In this document: one piece after another, positions 52,664 to 63,534 of the stretch | Layout: every line of letters begins with the position of its first letter | Numbering within the stretch: position 1 is the first letter of the stretch | Source of the DNA: Pseudomonadota bacterium | GTDB lineage: Bacteria > Pseudomonadota > Alphaproteobacteria > Azospirillales > Azospirillaceae | Reading direction: 5' to 3' | Length of the DNA stretch: 64,000 nucleotides | Assembly: GCA_023411035.1 (NCBI GenBank) | Contig: JAEYPE010000239.1 | Location: 8,887-72,886 of the forward strand | The notes under the pieces: generated by a model | The model's input: only the letters and a program-made list of their open reading frames with translations | Databases searched by the model: none | What the model was told of the DNA's origin: nothing | Position numbers and translations under genes: made by a program

Positions 52664-53665
52664 ATGGCCCGTTCGAACGATTTCGCCCTGACCTATCTGG
52701 CCGCGCATGAAGAGGCCGGGATGACCCGGATCAACCTCGCGCCGATCCTGCACCGCATCGCGGAGGACCCGAACTACCTCTTCACGGAGGAGCTTCAGAA
52801 CCTCGCCGGCCATTGCCCGGCCCATGCGGACACCCGGAAGGAGGATTACGAGAAGGTCGCGATCAACACGTTGCTGGCCTTCCTCTACAACGATCTGCGC
52901 GACCACATCACCAACCGCATGCCGCTGGACGCCGAGGGCCATCTGCTGCTGTGCAACCCGCCGGACTCGCCGCACGGGCTGGACATTGCCGACGCCGCCG
53001 GGCTGGACGCCGCCCCGGCCGAAACCCTGATCGGCTTCCTGCGCGACAGCGTGTGCCACCTGCTGGACGCCATCATCAAGGATTGGGCCATCAAGGTGGC
53101 GCTGGAGGAGGAGCGCTGCCGGGCGGAGGGCGCGATCACCCCGCTCGCCGCGGCCAGCTTCGTGCTCGCCAACACGCTGGAGGCGTCGGTCCTGCACGCG
53201 CCGTCCGGCTACGACATGCTGTCGATCACCAAGACCGGCAGCCACACGGCGCTCCACGTCTGCTGGAACCTGTGCGAATCGGCGCCGATGCTGAAGCCCG
53301 GCCTGACGCCGGCGGAGTATGACGACCTGTCCCGCCGCAGCCTGAAGCAGGTGCTTCCGCTCTCCATGGGCAGCCTGGGCATGCTGTGCCAATTCATGGG
53401 CGCCGGCCACATCGAGGCGGACGACCATCAGGCCATCCACCCCCTGCCCCGCCACCAGACCGCCTTCGTCTACGACGAGGAGGCGCCGGGCGGCATGATC
53501 GTTCTGAATCCGGACCTGATCGAGCCGACCGCACAGCCGGGCGAGCGCCATTTCACCGGCTGCCCGGCCTTCTACGCCAACGGCCTGATCAACCTGTACA
53601 TGGAAATCGTGCTGTCGGTGGCCGCGCGCCACGACATCTACGGACGCGTCCAGCGGGCCGGATGA
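52664..53665 (+). CDS. Unrecognised protein, paralogue B of a tandem pair
   Basis: 333 residues, a clear paralogue of the preceding gene, which it follows after 33 bp. CPxH (51-54) and the GYDMLSITKTGSHTA block (starting at 182) are conserved at almost the same positions. A 38-nt DNA stretch in that block (53210-53247) is identical to 52187-52224, against weaker identity elsewhere, which suggests strong constraint or gene conversion. No known domain recognised. The operon continues into a phosphatase gene 91 bp downstream. Confidence 0.8.
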   Translation: MARSNDFALTYLAAHEEAGMTRINLAPILHRIAEDPNYLFTEELQNLAGHCPAHADTRKEDYEKVAINTLLAFLYNDLRDHITNRMPLDAEGHLLLCNPPDSPHGLDIADAAGLDAAPAETLIGFLRDSVCHLLDAIIKDWAIKVALEEERCRAEGAITPLAAASFVLANTLEASVLHAPSGYDMLSITKTGSHTALHVCWNLCESAPMLKPGLTPAEYDDLSRRSLKQVLPLSMGSLGMLCQFMGAGHIEADDHQAIHPLPRHQTAFVYDEEAPGGMIVLNPDLIEPTAQPGERHFTGCPAFYANGLINLYMEIVLSVAARHDIYGRVQRAG

Positions 53666-53756
53666 TCAAACCGCCGCACTGCCCAGCGGTCCGGCGGTCT
53701 TGACGCCACAGGAAGTGTGCCTATCTTGGCGGCCTTGTCGAAGGGGAGAGTTCTGA

Positions 53757-54482
53757 GTGGCCACCACCAGGAAGATGTTGCGCCGTTACACCACCACCGC
53801 GCTGGCCGATGGGATAAAGCGGGCGCGCGGGCGCATGGTCTCCCCGCTGCAACGGGCGCTCGGCCATTTCGAAAGCGTGTTCATCGACCACGCCTGCTTC
53901 CGGCTGATCTATTCCAACACCTACCGCGTCTCCCCCAACATGTACCGGGCGAGCCAGCCCTCCCCCTCGCACATCCGCGAGGCGGCGCGGCGCGGGGTGA
54001 AGACCATTCTGAACCTGCGCGGCAGCCGCGACTGCGCCTCCTACATCCTGGAGGCCGAAGCCTGCCGGGCGGCGGGGCTGACGCTGGTTGACTTTCCGGT
54101 CAATTCCCGCGACATGCCGAAGAAGGAAACGCTGCTGAAGGCGCGCGACCTGTTCGCCACCATGCAGTATCCGGCGCTGCTGCACTGCAAGTCGGGAGCG
54201 GACCGCGCCGGCTTCATGTCGGCGCTGTACCTCTTCATCCATGAAGGCGTGCCGCTGGAGCGGGCGACCAAGCAGCTCCACTGGAAATACGGCCACTTCA
54301 AGCAGGCGAAGACCGGCATCCTCGACTATTTCTTCGATCTTTACGCCGCCTACAACGAGAAGCGCCCCACCCCCTTCTGGGACTGGGTGGAGCGCGTCTA
54401 CGACCCCGTGGAAGCCAAGGCCAGCTTCTGCTCCCGCGAATGGGCGGACACCGTGGTGGACCGGGTGCTGGGGCGGGAGTGA
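53757..54482 (+). CDS. Tyrosine/dual-specificity phosphatase-like protein
   Basis: 241 residues. The Cys-based phosphatase loop is HCKSGADRAG with Cys144 and Arg150 (C-X5-R). An upstream MYRASQPSPSHIREAARRGVKTILNLRGSR segment is typical of the DSP/Siw14-like fold, and SRD (117-119) may supply the general acid. It starts with GTG 53757, preceded by AAGGGGAGAG. It sits immediately downstream of the tandem unknown genes. The substrate could be a phosphoprotein, an inositol phosphate or a nucleotide. Confidence 0.85.
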   Translation: MATTRKMLRRYTTTALADGIKRARGRMVSPLQRALGHFESVFIDHACFRLIYSNTYRVSPNMYRASQPSPSHIREAARRGVKTILNLRGSRDCASYILEAEACRAAGLTLVDFPVNSRDMPKKETLLKARDLFATMQYPALLHCKSGADRAGFMSALYLFIHEGVPLERATKQLHWKYGHFKQAKTGILDYFFDLYAAYNEKRPTPFWDWVERVYDPVEAKASFCSREWADTVVDRVLGRE

Positions 54483-54492
54483 GCGCGGTGCG

Positions 54493-56271
54493 TCACTTCG
54501 CCCCGACGAAGTGGCAGTAGGGGAAGTTCAGGAAGTCGAAGCGGCGCACGCGGATCGGCTCATGCCGGTTCAGCCGGTCGAAGACCGCGTAATGGGCCAT
54601 CTGGTCCAGCATCCAATAGACCTCCGTCCCCGCCAGGAAATGCCCGATGTAGGCGCCGAGCAGGGACAGGAAGCGGTCCGCGCCGGGCGTGTTGTTGTAG
54701 ACGTTGAAGCACACGGTGATCTCCCGTGACGGCCCGCGCCGGCGGCCGTCGAACAGGAAGCCGACATCGTGCCCGTCCATCTCCGCGCTCAAGGTCCGCA
54801 AATCCCCGGCGATCCGCGCGTCGGTGTCGATCACCATCAATGGGCGGTCCAGACGCCTCAGCCACTGCAAGGCACGGATGAAACGGGCCGAGGCGTAGTA
54901 GGTCACGCGCTTGACGTCGGTCCAACCCGCCATGTCCGGCCGGTCCGCCGAGAATCCCACCTTCACCCGCCCGTCCGCCCGCCAGCGGGCCATGGCCTGC
55001 TCCGTCTCCGGCGAGGGGGCCACCACATGGACGGCCACCGTGGCGCCCGGCATCCGCTCGGCCAGTGATTCAAGGAGCGCAGGCGCGAAGCGGCGGAAAT
55101 ACACGTCGTCGCAGCAGAAGAACACCACGGGTTCCCCGCCCGGCCCCGTTTCCGGCTCGAAGCGCAGTTCCAGCGGCGCCATGCCCTCCAGCACCGTCTC
55201 CACCGGTGGCAGGGCGCGGAAGAAGGCGTCGTCGGCGCGCAGCATGGTCCAGATGCCAAGTTCATGCTCCCGCGCCACCTCCGCCGCGGTGAAGCGCCGC
55301 CGGAACCGCCGGTTCAGCCAGCAGGCAACGGTCAGCCGGTTTCGGCGGTAGGCGTGAAAGCCGATGACGGAGGCCGCCACCGTGTCCTTGGGATGGCGCC
55401 GGAGGCGATTCCACGCGGCCCGCGCGCCGTCATGCAGCAGTTCGTCCGAGGCCATGCCCACCTGGACCAGGGTCGCCACGGCGGCAATGTACAGCCAGTC
55501 GGCTTCGTCGTCGTCCGGGCGGACCGCCACGGCCCGGCGCAGCGCGCCGATCGCCTCCTCCACCAGCAGCCGCTCGACCACGAAGGGCTTCCCCGCCTGA
55601 ACGCCCATGGCGCCGCTGCGCTCCAGCAGCAGGCGCGCCAGCAGCCGGTTGGCCCGGTGGTGGTCGGGATCGCGCGCCAGTGCTGCGCGCGCCGCCCCTT
55701 CCGCCGCCGCTACGTCCCCGACAGCCGCCAGGGCATCCGCCGCCGCCGCATGGATTCCGGCGTCCGCCGCCGGATGGCGCGCCGCGGTGGCCAGCCGTTC
55801 GGCCTCGTCCAGCCGCCGCCCCCACTGATCCCGCAGAGCGCCCAGATTGCCCGCCGCGCCGCCATGGCCGGGTTCCAGCGTCAGGGCGCGCCCATAGCTG
55901 CGCGCCGCGGCGGCGGCCTTTTCCTGCTGCCTCAGCCCGTTGCCCAGGTTGAACCAGGAGGCCGTGTGCGCCGGGTTGAGGGACAGGGCGCGGTGCAGGC
56001 AGGCGACAGCCTCTTCCCCCTGCCCGGCCATGCGCAGCGCGGCGGCAAGGTTGCTGTAGCCGGCGACTCCGTTGGGGTCGAGCCGCGCGGCGGTGCGGAA
56101 ATGGGGAACCGCCTCCCCCGCGCGGCCGGTCTGCACCAGAAGCATCGAGAACATCTGGAGCGCCCCACGGTTCTCCGGTTCGCGCTCCAGGATGGTGCGG
56201 TAGACCGGCTCGGCCCCCGCGTGGTTGCCGGATTTGTGCAGGCGGATGGCGTCGTCGAGGGTGCGTTCCAT
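54493..56271 (-). CDS. TPR protein with C-terminal glycosyltransferase-like domain
   Basis: 592 residues. TPR repeats (1-~200) are MERTLDDAIRLHKSGNHAGAE, ALQMFSMLLVQTGRAGEAV and ASWFNLGNGLRQQEKAAAA. The C-terminal half contains EPVVFFCCDDVYFRRFAPALL, VTYYASARFIRALQWL and a DxD in VIDTDARIAGDL, resembling a GT-A glycosyltransferase. Possibly involved in surface glycosylation. It converges on the phosphatase gene with 10 nt between stops, and the MsbA-like gene lies upstream on the same strand. Confidence 0.85.
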   Translation of the reverse strand: MERTLDDAIRLHKSGNHAGAEPVYRTILEREPENRGALQMFSMLLVQTGRAGEAVPHFRTAARLDPNGVAGYSNLAAALRMAGQGEEAVACLHRALSLNPAHTASWFNLGNGLRQQEKAAAAARSYGRALTLEPGHGGAAGNLGALRDQWGRRLDEAERLATAARHPAADAGIHAAAADALAAVGDVAAAEGAARAALARDPDHHRANRLLARLLLERSGAMGVQAGKPFVVERLLVEEAIGALRRAVAVRPDDDEADWLYIAAVATLVQVGMASDELLHDGARAAWNRLRRHPKDTVAASVIGFHAYRRNRLTVACWLNRRFRRRFTAAEVAREHELGIWTMLRADDAFFRALPPVETVLEGMAPLELRFEPETGPGGEPVVFFCCDDVYFRRFAPALLESLAERMPGATVAVHVVAPSPETEQAMARWRADGRVKVGFSADRPDMAGWTDVKRVTYYASARFIRALQWLRRLDRPLMVIDTDARIAGDLRTLSAEMDGHDVGFLFDGRRRGPSREITVCFNVYNNTPGADRFLSLLGAYIGHFLAGTEVYWMLDQMAHYAVFDRLNRHEPIRVRRFDFLNFPYCHFVGAK

Positions 56272-56314
56272 GGTGCTCGACCATAGCCCGGATCGAAAAA
56301 GACGCCAACCGCGG

Positions 56315-58108
56315 CTAGGGCGCCAGCAGCGCGGCCTCCCCGTCCTCGCCGAACTGGAGCTTGCACAACCGCGCATAGGTGCCGTTCTGCGCGATCAGGG
56401 CGTCGTGGGTGCCCTGCTCCACGATGCCGCCGCCCTCCATCACCACGATCCGGTCCGCGTTGCGCACGGTGGCGAGGCGGTGGGCGATGACCAGCGTCGT
56501 GCGCCCCTGGGTCAGCCGCTCCAGCGCGCCCTGCACCAGACGTTCGGATTCGCTGTCCAGCGCGCTCGTCGCCTCGTCCAGCAGCAGGATCGGCGCGTCC
56601 TTCAGGAAGGCGCGGGCAAGCGCGAGGCGCTGCCGCTCACCCCCGGACAGTTTCACGCCGCGGTCACCGATCACCGTGTCGTAGCCCTCCGGCAGCTTCG
56701 CGATGAAATCATGCGCGGCGGCGGCCTTGGCGGCGGCCACGATGTCGCCGAAGGGGGCGTCCAGCCGACCGAAGGCGATGTTGGCGCGCACCGTGTCGTT
56801 GAACAGCACCGTGTCCTGGCTGACCAGCGAGATCACGCCGCGCAAGCTGCTCAGCGTCACCGCCCGCACGTCCTGCCCGTCGATCGTCACCTGCCCGCCG
56901 GTGGCGTCGTAAAGGCGCGGGATCAGGTTGAACACCGTGGACTTGCCCGCCCCGCTGCGCCCGACCAGAGCCACCGTGGCCCCCGCCGGAACGTCCAGGT
57001 CGATGCCCTTCAGCGTCTCCGTCCCCTCCTCATAGGCGAAGCGGACGCCGCGCAAGGACACGGCGGCGCGCTCCACCGCCAGGGGCTTGGCACCCGCCTG
57101 CTCGGTGATGGTCGGCTTTTCGTCCACCAGCTCGAAAATGCGCTGGGCGGCGGCCAGACCTTCCTGAAGAACGGCGTTCAGCGTGCCGATGGCCCGCACC
57201 GGCTGCGCCGCCATCAACAGCGCGCCGACGAAGCCGGAAAAGGCGCCGACCGAGCCCTCGCCCATCGCCATGCGGTAGCCGGCGAAGGCGATCACCCCGG
57301 CCACGGCGGCGCCGCCCAGCACCTCCATCATCGGATCGATGCGGGAGCGGGCGCGGGTCGCCTTCATGGTCAGGGCGAAATTGTCCTCGAAGGCGCGGGC
57401 GGCGCGGGCGCGCTCGTAATCCTCCAGGCAGTAGGTCTTGACCATGCGCGCGCCGGCCAGACTTTCGGTCAGCAGTGCGGTCATGTCGCCCATCTGCGCC
57501 TGGGTGTCGCGCGACACGCGGCGCAGCCGCTTGCCGATGTTCACGATGGGAATGGCCGCGATCGGGTAGATCAGGAAGACGATCAGCGACAGCACCCAGT
57601 CGAGATAGAACATCGACCCGACCAGCGCGATCACCGTCAGGATGTCGCGCACCAGCCCGGTCAGAGTCCGCGACAGGGCGTTGCGGATCAGGTCCACGTC
57701 GCTGATGAAGCGGGAGGTCAGCGTGCCAGTGGGGGCGGCGTGAAGCTGTGCCGTGTCGGACTTCAGCAGATGGTCGAACATCGACAGGCGCACGTCGGTG
57801 ACGATCCGCTGCACGATGTCGGTGGTCACCACCGTCTGGGAATACATGGACAGCGCCTTGACCGCCGTGACCACGACGATCAGGACCGGGATGACCAGCA
57901 GCATGGTCCGGTCCTGTTCGGAGAACATCGAATAGGCCTGGTCGATCAGCAGCGGATAGGCGCCGGTCGCCGCCGCCACCACGGCCATCAGCAGGAAGGA
58001 CAGCATCAGCTTGCCGGTGTAGGGGCGGACCCATTCCCGCAGCATGCGGCCCACCAGCCGCTCCGTCGCCGCGTCCAGGCGCAGCCGTTCTCCGCTCTTC
58101 TTGCTCAC
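56315..58108 (-). CDS. ABC transporter, fused permease-ATPase (MsbA/lipid A exporter type)
   Basis: 597 residues. A six-helix TMD1 (about 30-320) is followed by an NBD: Walker A GRSGAGKST, Q-loop SLVSQDTVLFND, signature LSGGERQR, Walker B ILLLDEATSALD and H-loop IAHRL. Homodimeric flippase for lipid A core or similar lipids; MsbA is the likeliest but not the only fit. It starts with GTG 58108; AGGAAG lies 8 nt upstream. Confidence 0.9.
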   Translation of the reverse strand: MSKKSGERLRLDAATERLVGRMLREWVRPYTGKLMLSFLLMAVVAAATGAYPLLIDQAYSMFSEQDRTMLLVIPVLIVVVTAVKALSMYSQTVVTTDIVQRIVTDVRLSMFDHLLKSDTAQLHAAPTGTLTSRFISDVDLIRNALSRTLTGLVRDILTVIALVGSMFYLDWVLSLIVFLIYPIAAIPIVNIGKRLRRVSRDTQAQMGDMTALLTESLAGARMVKTYCLEDYERARAARAFEDNFALTMKATRARSRIDPMMEVLGGAAVAGVIAFAGYRMAMGEGSVGAFSGFVGALLMAAQPVRAIGTLNAVLQEGLAAAQRIFELVDEKPTITEQAGAKPLAVERAAVSLRGVRFAYEEGTETLKGIDLDVPAGATVALVGRSGAGKSTVFNLIPRLYDATGGQVTIDGQDVRAVTLSSLRGVISLVSQDTVLFNDTVRANIAFGRLDAPFGDIVAAAKAAAAHDFIAKLPEGYDTVIGDRGVKLSGGERQRLALARAFLKDAPILLLDEATSALDSESERLVQGALERLTQGRTTLVIAHRLATVRNADRIVVMEGGGIVEQGTHDALIAQNGTYARLCKLQFGEDGEAALLAP

Positions 58109-58269
58109 GTGCCGATCTTCCTGTAGCGCAATCGCGATGGCTTAGCCGATGCCGCCGGTGCTTGTCCACCCGACCTTGTTCAGCGGGCCGGACCGATCAA
58201 GCTTCCTTAACCGGCGGGGCGGTACAGTATCGGCAGGAACGCGCTCCACCCTGTGTGAAAGGAGGCGCC

Positions 58270-59295
58270 ATGGCGGCCGACGGCGGAAACGGATACGGCA
58301 ACGGGCACGGAGGCGGCAGGCACTACCGGCCCCGCATCGGTCTGGCGCTGGGCGCCGGGGTGGCGCGCGGCTGGGCGCACATCGGTGTGCTGCGGGCGCT
58401 GAAACGCTATGGGATCGAGGCGGATATCGTCTGCGGAAGCTCGGTGGGGGCGCTGGTCGGCGGGGTGCATCTCGCCGACAAGCTCGACGCGCTGGAGGAG
58501 TGGACGCGCAGCCTGACCCGGATGAAGATCGTCGGCTATCTGGATCTGCGGCTGCGCCAGGGCGGCGGGCTGATCGGCGGCGACCGCCTCGTGGCGGAAA
58601 TGCGCCACCATCTGGGCGACATCCGGATCGAGGAGCTTCCCAACCCCTTCGCCGCCATCGCCACCGATCTGGTCACCGGGCACGAAGTGTGGATGCGCAG
58701 CGGCCCGCTGGTCGACGCCCTGCGCGCCTCCTTCTCCCTGCCGGGCGTGTTTCCGCCGGTTCGGTTCGAGGGGCGCTGGATGGTGGACGGCGCCCTGGTC
58801 AACCCGGTGCCGGTGTCGGCCTGCCGGGCCTTGGGCGCCCAGATGGTGATCGCGGTGAACCTCTCCGCGGATATTCTGGGCAAGGCGCGGCGCCCCGGCG
58901 CCGCGGTACCGACCGCGGCGGGGTTCGACCTTCTGAAACTGATCGAGGAGCAGGCGCCGGAGGAGGAGGCCAAGCCCCGCGCGGGCTTCCGCGTGCCCAT
59001 CGGCGCCTTGAGCCGCCGCATCTTCCGGCGCGACTATGAAGGGCCGAGCCTGTTCGGCGTCATGGTGTCCTCGCTGGGCATCGTCACCGACCGCATCTCA
59101 CGGTCCCGTCTGGCGGGTGAGCCGCCGGACGTGCACATCACGCCGCGGCTGGGCCACATCGGCCTGTCGGAGTTCGACCGGGCGGACGACTGCATCCGCG
59201 AAGGGGAAGCGGCGGTCGAGCGCGCCCTGCCGGATCTGCATGACGCGCTCGCCGTCTTCAGCAACGGATCGCGCGAACCGCCGCGGGGCTTCTGA
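58270..59295 (+). CDS. Patatin-like phospholipase (RssA type)
   Basis: 341 residues. The oxyanion hole is GAGVARGWAHIGVL. Nucleophile Ser is in VCGSSVGALVGG (GxSxG), and the catalytic Asp in MVDGALVNP (DGA/G). A glycine-rich N-terminus (about 1-20) precedes the domain. Cytoplasmic lipid acyl hydrolase; the substrate is unknown. AAGGAGG lies 5 nt upstream of ATG 58270. It is divergent from the ABC exporter. Confidence 0.92.
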   Translation: MAADGGNGYGNGHGGGRHYRPRIGLALGAGVARGWAHIGVLRALKRYGIEADIVCGSSVGALVGGVHLADKLDALEEWTRSLTRMKIVGYLDLRLRQGGGLIGGDRLVAEMRHHLGDIRIEELPNPFAAIATDLVTGHEVWMRSGPLVDALRASFSLPGVFPPVRFEGRWMVDGALVNPVPVSACRALGAQMVIAVNLSADILGKARRPGAAVPTAAGFDLLKLIEEQAPEEEAKPRAGFRVPIGALSRRIFRRDYEGPSLFGVMVSSLGIVTDRISRSRLAGEPPDVHITPRLGHIGLSEFDRADDCIREGEAAVERALPDLHDALAVFSNGSREPPRGF

Positions 59296-59298
59296 GCC

Positions 59299-59319
59299 GA
59301 CGCAGCGGTTCGCTGCGTC
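59299..59319. terminator. Hairpin between convergent patatin and lipoprotein genes
   Basis: Perfect 9-bp stem (GACGCAGCG / CGCTGCGTC) with a 3-nt loop, 4 nt after the patatin stop and 4 nt before the lipoprotein stop. No U-tract on either strand. Confidence 0.5.
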
Positions 59320-59322
59320 CGG

Positions 59323-59502
59323 TCAGCGGTCCAGCGCCGTGCCCAGAGCGGCGCCGCCCAGGCCGCCGATGATGGCACCGCGCTTGCCGTCCACCGCGTA
59401 GCCGCCCGCGGCGCCAGCCGTGCCACCCACCACGCCGCCGGTCGAACAGGCCGCGAGCGTCAACAGCGCAATGGCGGTCCCTATCAGGCGCAAACGAGAC
59501 AT
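59323..59502 (-). CDS. Glycine-zipper lipoprotein
   Basis: 59 residues. Signal peptide with lipobox TLAACS. The mature part is a glycine zipper (GGVVGGTAGAAGGYAVDGK, then GAIIGGLGGAALGTALD). Small outer-membrane-type lipoprotein, function unknown. AAGGAGG lies upstream of ATG 59502. Confidence 0.85.
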   Translation of the reverse strand: MSRLRLIGTAIALLTLAACSTGGVVGGTAGAAGGYAVDGKRGAIIGGLGGAALGTALDR

Positions 59503-59631
59503 GTTCCAACCCTCCTTGCGGTGCTTTTCGCTTCCGTAAACACGCAAAGCGGCGTTTTGCTTCCACAGGACGGCAATTCCGTTCCGAAGCGCCTTCGAGT
59601 TCCGGCTTTTGGACGGGTTGTTTTGCGGCGT

Positions 59632-60031
59632 TCACGCAGGCCGCAGCTTGGCCTCCTGGACAAGGCCGGTGAGCGTATCGAGAATTTGCTGCGGGCTCAC
59701 CGGCTTGCGCAGCACCGCCAGCGGTTGCCAGCGGTCGGCGGTGAGATCGTCCTCTCCGGCCTCCATCGACAGAAAACCGGTCATCACCAGGATCGGCAGG
59801 CGGGCGTCCAGTATCCGCAATTCACGGATCAGGGCGCGGCCATCCATCCGCGGCATACGCAGATCGGTGATGACGAGGTCCGCCGGATCGGCGCTGTAAC
59901 GCTCCAGCCCCTCTTGCCCATCCTGGGCCAGGGTTACCCGGAATCCCTTGCGGGACAGATAGTCCTCCAGCGCCATGGCGGCCAGGGCTTCATCCTCGGC
60001 AACCAAAACGTGCAGCGGAGCGGGGACAGGA

Positions 60032-60039
<8 letters not shown>
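59632..60039 (-). CDS. Response regulator (receiver only), partner of the ethylene-receptor-like kinase
   Basis: 135 residues. Acidic pair AEDE (14-17), phospho-acceptor Asp59 (DLVITDLRMP), Thr/Lys switch (MTGF, Lys112 in LRKPV). No output domain. Its start overlaps the kinase stop by 8 nt, so the two are co-translated and probably form a phosphorelay pair; output must pass to another protein. Confidence 0.92.
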
Positions 60040-61609
<1,570 letters not shown>

Positions 61610-61768
61610 GCCGCCCCTCTTGCTTCAGCCACGTCCCGTCACCCGGCACAACGCCTTGCGGTGCGGTTGCTGAAGGAACAAACGCTACTCGAATCGATCA
61701 GGCGGGGCAACACGCGGAACGCGATACCGGCCAATGGTAAGCGCGCTCCGCATGGCATCGGATGAACT

Positions 61769-63376
61769 TTACGCGGCGGTGTGCACCTTGCGGTTTTGCT
61801 CGCGGGTCTTCAGGAAGCGCAGGGCCGGGAAATCCTCCTGCGTCCGGTTCAGGTGCCAGGCGTTGCGGGCCAGGAACACCAGCGCCCCGTCATGGTCCTC
61901 CGCCGCCGCCGAGCGGTTGAGGTCCAGGAACTTCTTGAGCTGGTCCTCGTCGTCCGTCTCGATCCAGCGGGCGGCGTCCACGCCGGCCCCCTCGAAGCGG
62001 GCGGCGAGGCCGTACTCCGCCTCGATGCGGGCCGCCAGCACCTCGAACTGAAGCTGGCCGACCACACCGACCACCCAGTCCGCCCCGGTCAGCGGCTTGA
62101 ACACCTGGGAGGCGCCCTCCTCCGCGAAGTGCTCCAGCGCCTTGCGGAGATGCTTCACGCGCATCGGGTCCTCCAGACGGACACGCTGGAGCAGTTCCGG
62201 CGCGAAGCTCGGCACGCCGGTGAAGCGCAGGTCCTCGCCCTCGGTCAGCGTGTCGCCGATGCGAAGGCTGCCGTGGTTGGGAATGCCCATGATGTCGCCG
62301 GGCCACGCCTCTTCCGCCAGTTCGCGGTCGCGGGCCAGGAACAGAACGGCGTTGTTCACCGCCATCAGCTTGCCCGAACGGACATGCTTCAGCTTCGCCC
62401 CGCGCCTGAACTTGCCGGAGCAGATGCGCTCGAAGGCGATGCGGTCGCGGTGGTTGGGGTCCATGTTGGCCTGGACCTTGAACACGAAGCCGCTGAACTT
62501 GCCCTCGTCCGGCTGCACGGCGCGCTGTTCCGCCGGCTGCGGGCGCGGCGGCGGGGCGCTCTCGGCCAGCCCATGGAGAAGCTCGCGCACGCCGAAGTTG
62601 TTGATCGCCGAACCGAAATAAATCGGCGTCAGATGGCCGGCTCGATAGGCTTCCAGGTCGAAGGGCGGCATCAGGCCGCGGGCCATCTCCACCTCTTCGC
62701 GCAGCTTCGCCACCGCGTGGGCAGGCAGAAGCTCGTCGAGGCGCGGGTCGTCGAGGCCGTTGCACTCGATGCCGTCGTCGATCTCGTCGCCCTTGGTGCG
62801 GTCCATCAGGATCAGACGATCGCGGATCAGGTCGTAGCAGCCCAGGAAGTCGCGGCCCATGCCGATGGGCCAGCTCGCCGGGGTAACCTCAAGCGCCAGC
62901 GAGCTTTCGATCTCGGAAATGAGGTCGAAGGGGTCGCGGGCCTCGCGGTCCATCTTGTTGCAGAAGGTCATGATGGGCACGTCGCGCAGGCGGCAGACCT
63001 CGAACAGCTTCAGGGTCTGGCTTTCGATGCCCTTCGCGCCGTCGATCACCATGACGGCGCTGTCCACCGCGGTCAGCGTCCGGTAGGTGTCCTCCGAGAA
63101 GTCCTCGTGGCCCGGCGTGTCCAGCAGGTTGAAGGTACGCCCCTCGTAATCGAAGGTCATGACGGAGGCGGTCACGGAGATGCCACGCTCGCGCTCCACC
63201 TTCATCCAGTCCGACTTGGCGCGGCGCTGCTCGCCACGGGCCTTCACGGCGCCGGCCATCTGAATGGCGCCGCCGAACAGCAGCAGCTTTTCGGTGAGGG
63301 TGGTCTTACCGGCGTCGGGGTGCGCGATGATCGCGAAGGTTCGACGCCGGGAAACAGCGTCCAGAAGCTCGGACAT
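61769..63376 (-). CDS. prfC: Peptide chain release factor 3
   Basis: GTPase that recycles RF1/RF2 from the ribosome. 535 residues, normal length. G1 AHPDAGKTTLTEKLLLFGG, the RF3-type RRAKSDWMKVERERGISVTAS, G3 DTPGHEDFSEDTYR, G4 NKMDRE. The C-terminal domains are complete. It is flanked upstream by an inverted repeat at 63411-63451. Confidence 0.95.
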   Translation of the reverse strand: MSELLDAVSRRRTFAIIAHPDAGKTTLTEKLLLFGGAIQMAGAVKARGEQRRAKSDWMKVERERGISVTASVMTFDYEGRTFNLLDTPGHEDFSEDTYRTLTAVDSAVMVIDGAKGIESQTLKLFEVCRLRDVPIMTFCNKMDREARDPFDLISEIESSLALEVTPASWPIGMGRDFLGCYDLIRDRLILMDRTKGDEIDDGIECNGLDDPRLDELLPAHAVAKLREEVEMARGLMPPFDLEAYRAGHLTPIYFGSAINNFGVRELLHGLAESAPPPRPQPAEQRAVQPDEGKFSGFVFKVQANMDPNHRDRIAFERICSGKFRRGAKLKHVRSGKLMAVNNAVLFLARDRELAEEAWPGDIMGIPNHGSLRIGDTLTEGEDLRFTGVPSFAPELLQRVRLEDPMRVKHLRKALEHFAEEGASQVFKPLTGADWVVGVVGQLQFEVLAARIEAEYGLAARFEGAGVDAARWIETDDEDQLKKFLDLNRSAAAEDHDGALVFLARNAWHLNRTQEDFPALRFLKTREQNRKVHTAA

Positions 63377-63410
63377 GCGCGTTCCCGTAACTCAGCGGTG
63401 CAAACAACGG

Positions 63411-63451
63411 CGAAGAGGGCCGAGAGGCGGAACGCCCCACGGCCCTCTTCG
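63411..63451. repeat. 11-bp inverted repeat upstream of prfC
   Basis: Arms CGAAGAGGGCC (63411-63421) and GGCCCTCTTCG (63441-63451) are perfectly complementary around a 19-nt loop. It lies between the lipoprotein stop (63535) and the prfC ATG (63376), so it may be the terminator of the lipoprotein gene, although only TTGTTTG follows on the minus strand. Confidence 0.45.
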
Positions 63452-63534
63452 TTCGGGCATATAGATAGCAGCCCGGGCGCTCCGGTTCCAGGCGCCATTT
63501 GGGAGCCCACGCACCTTTGCGGCCCATCGCGCCC

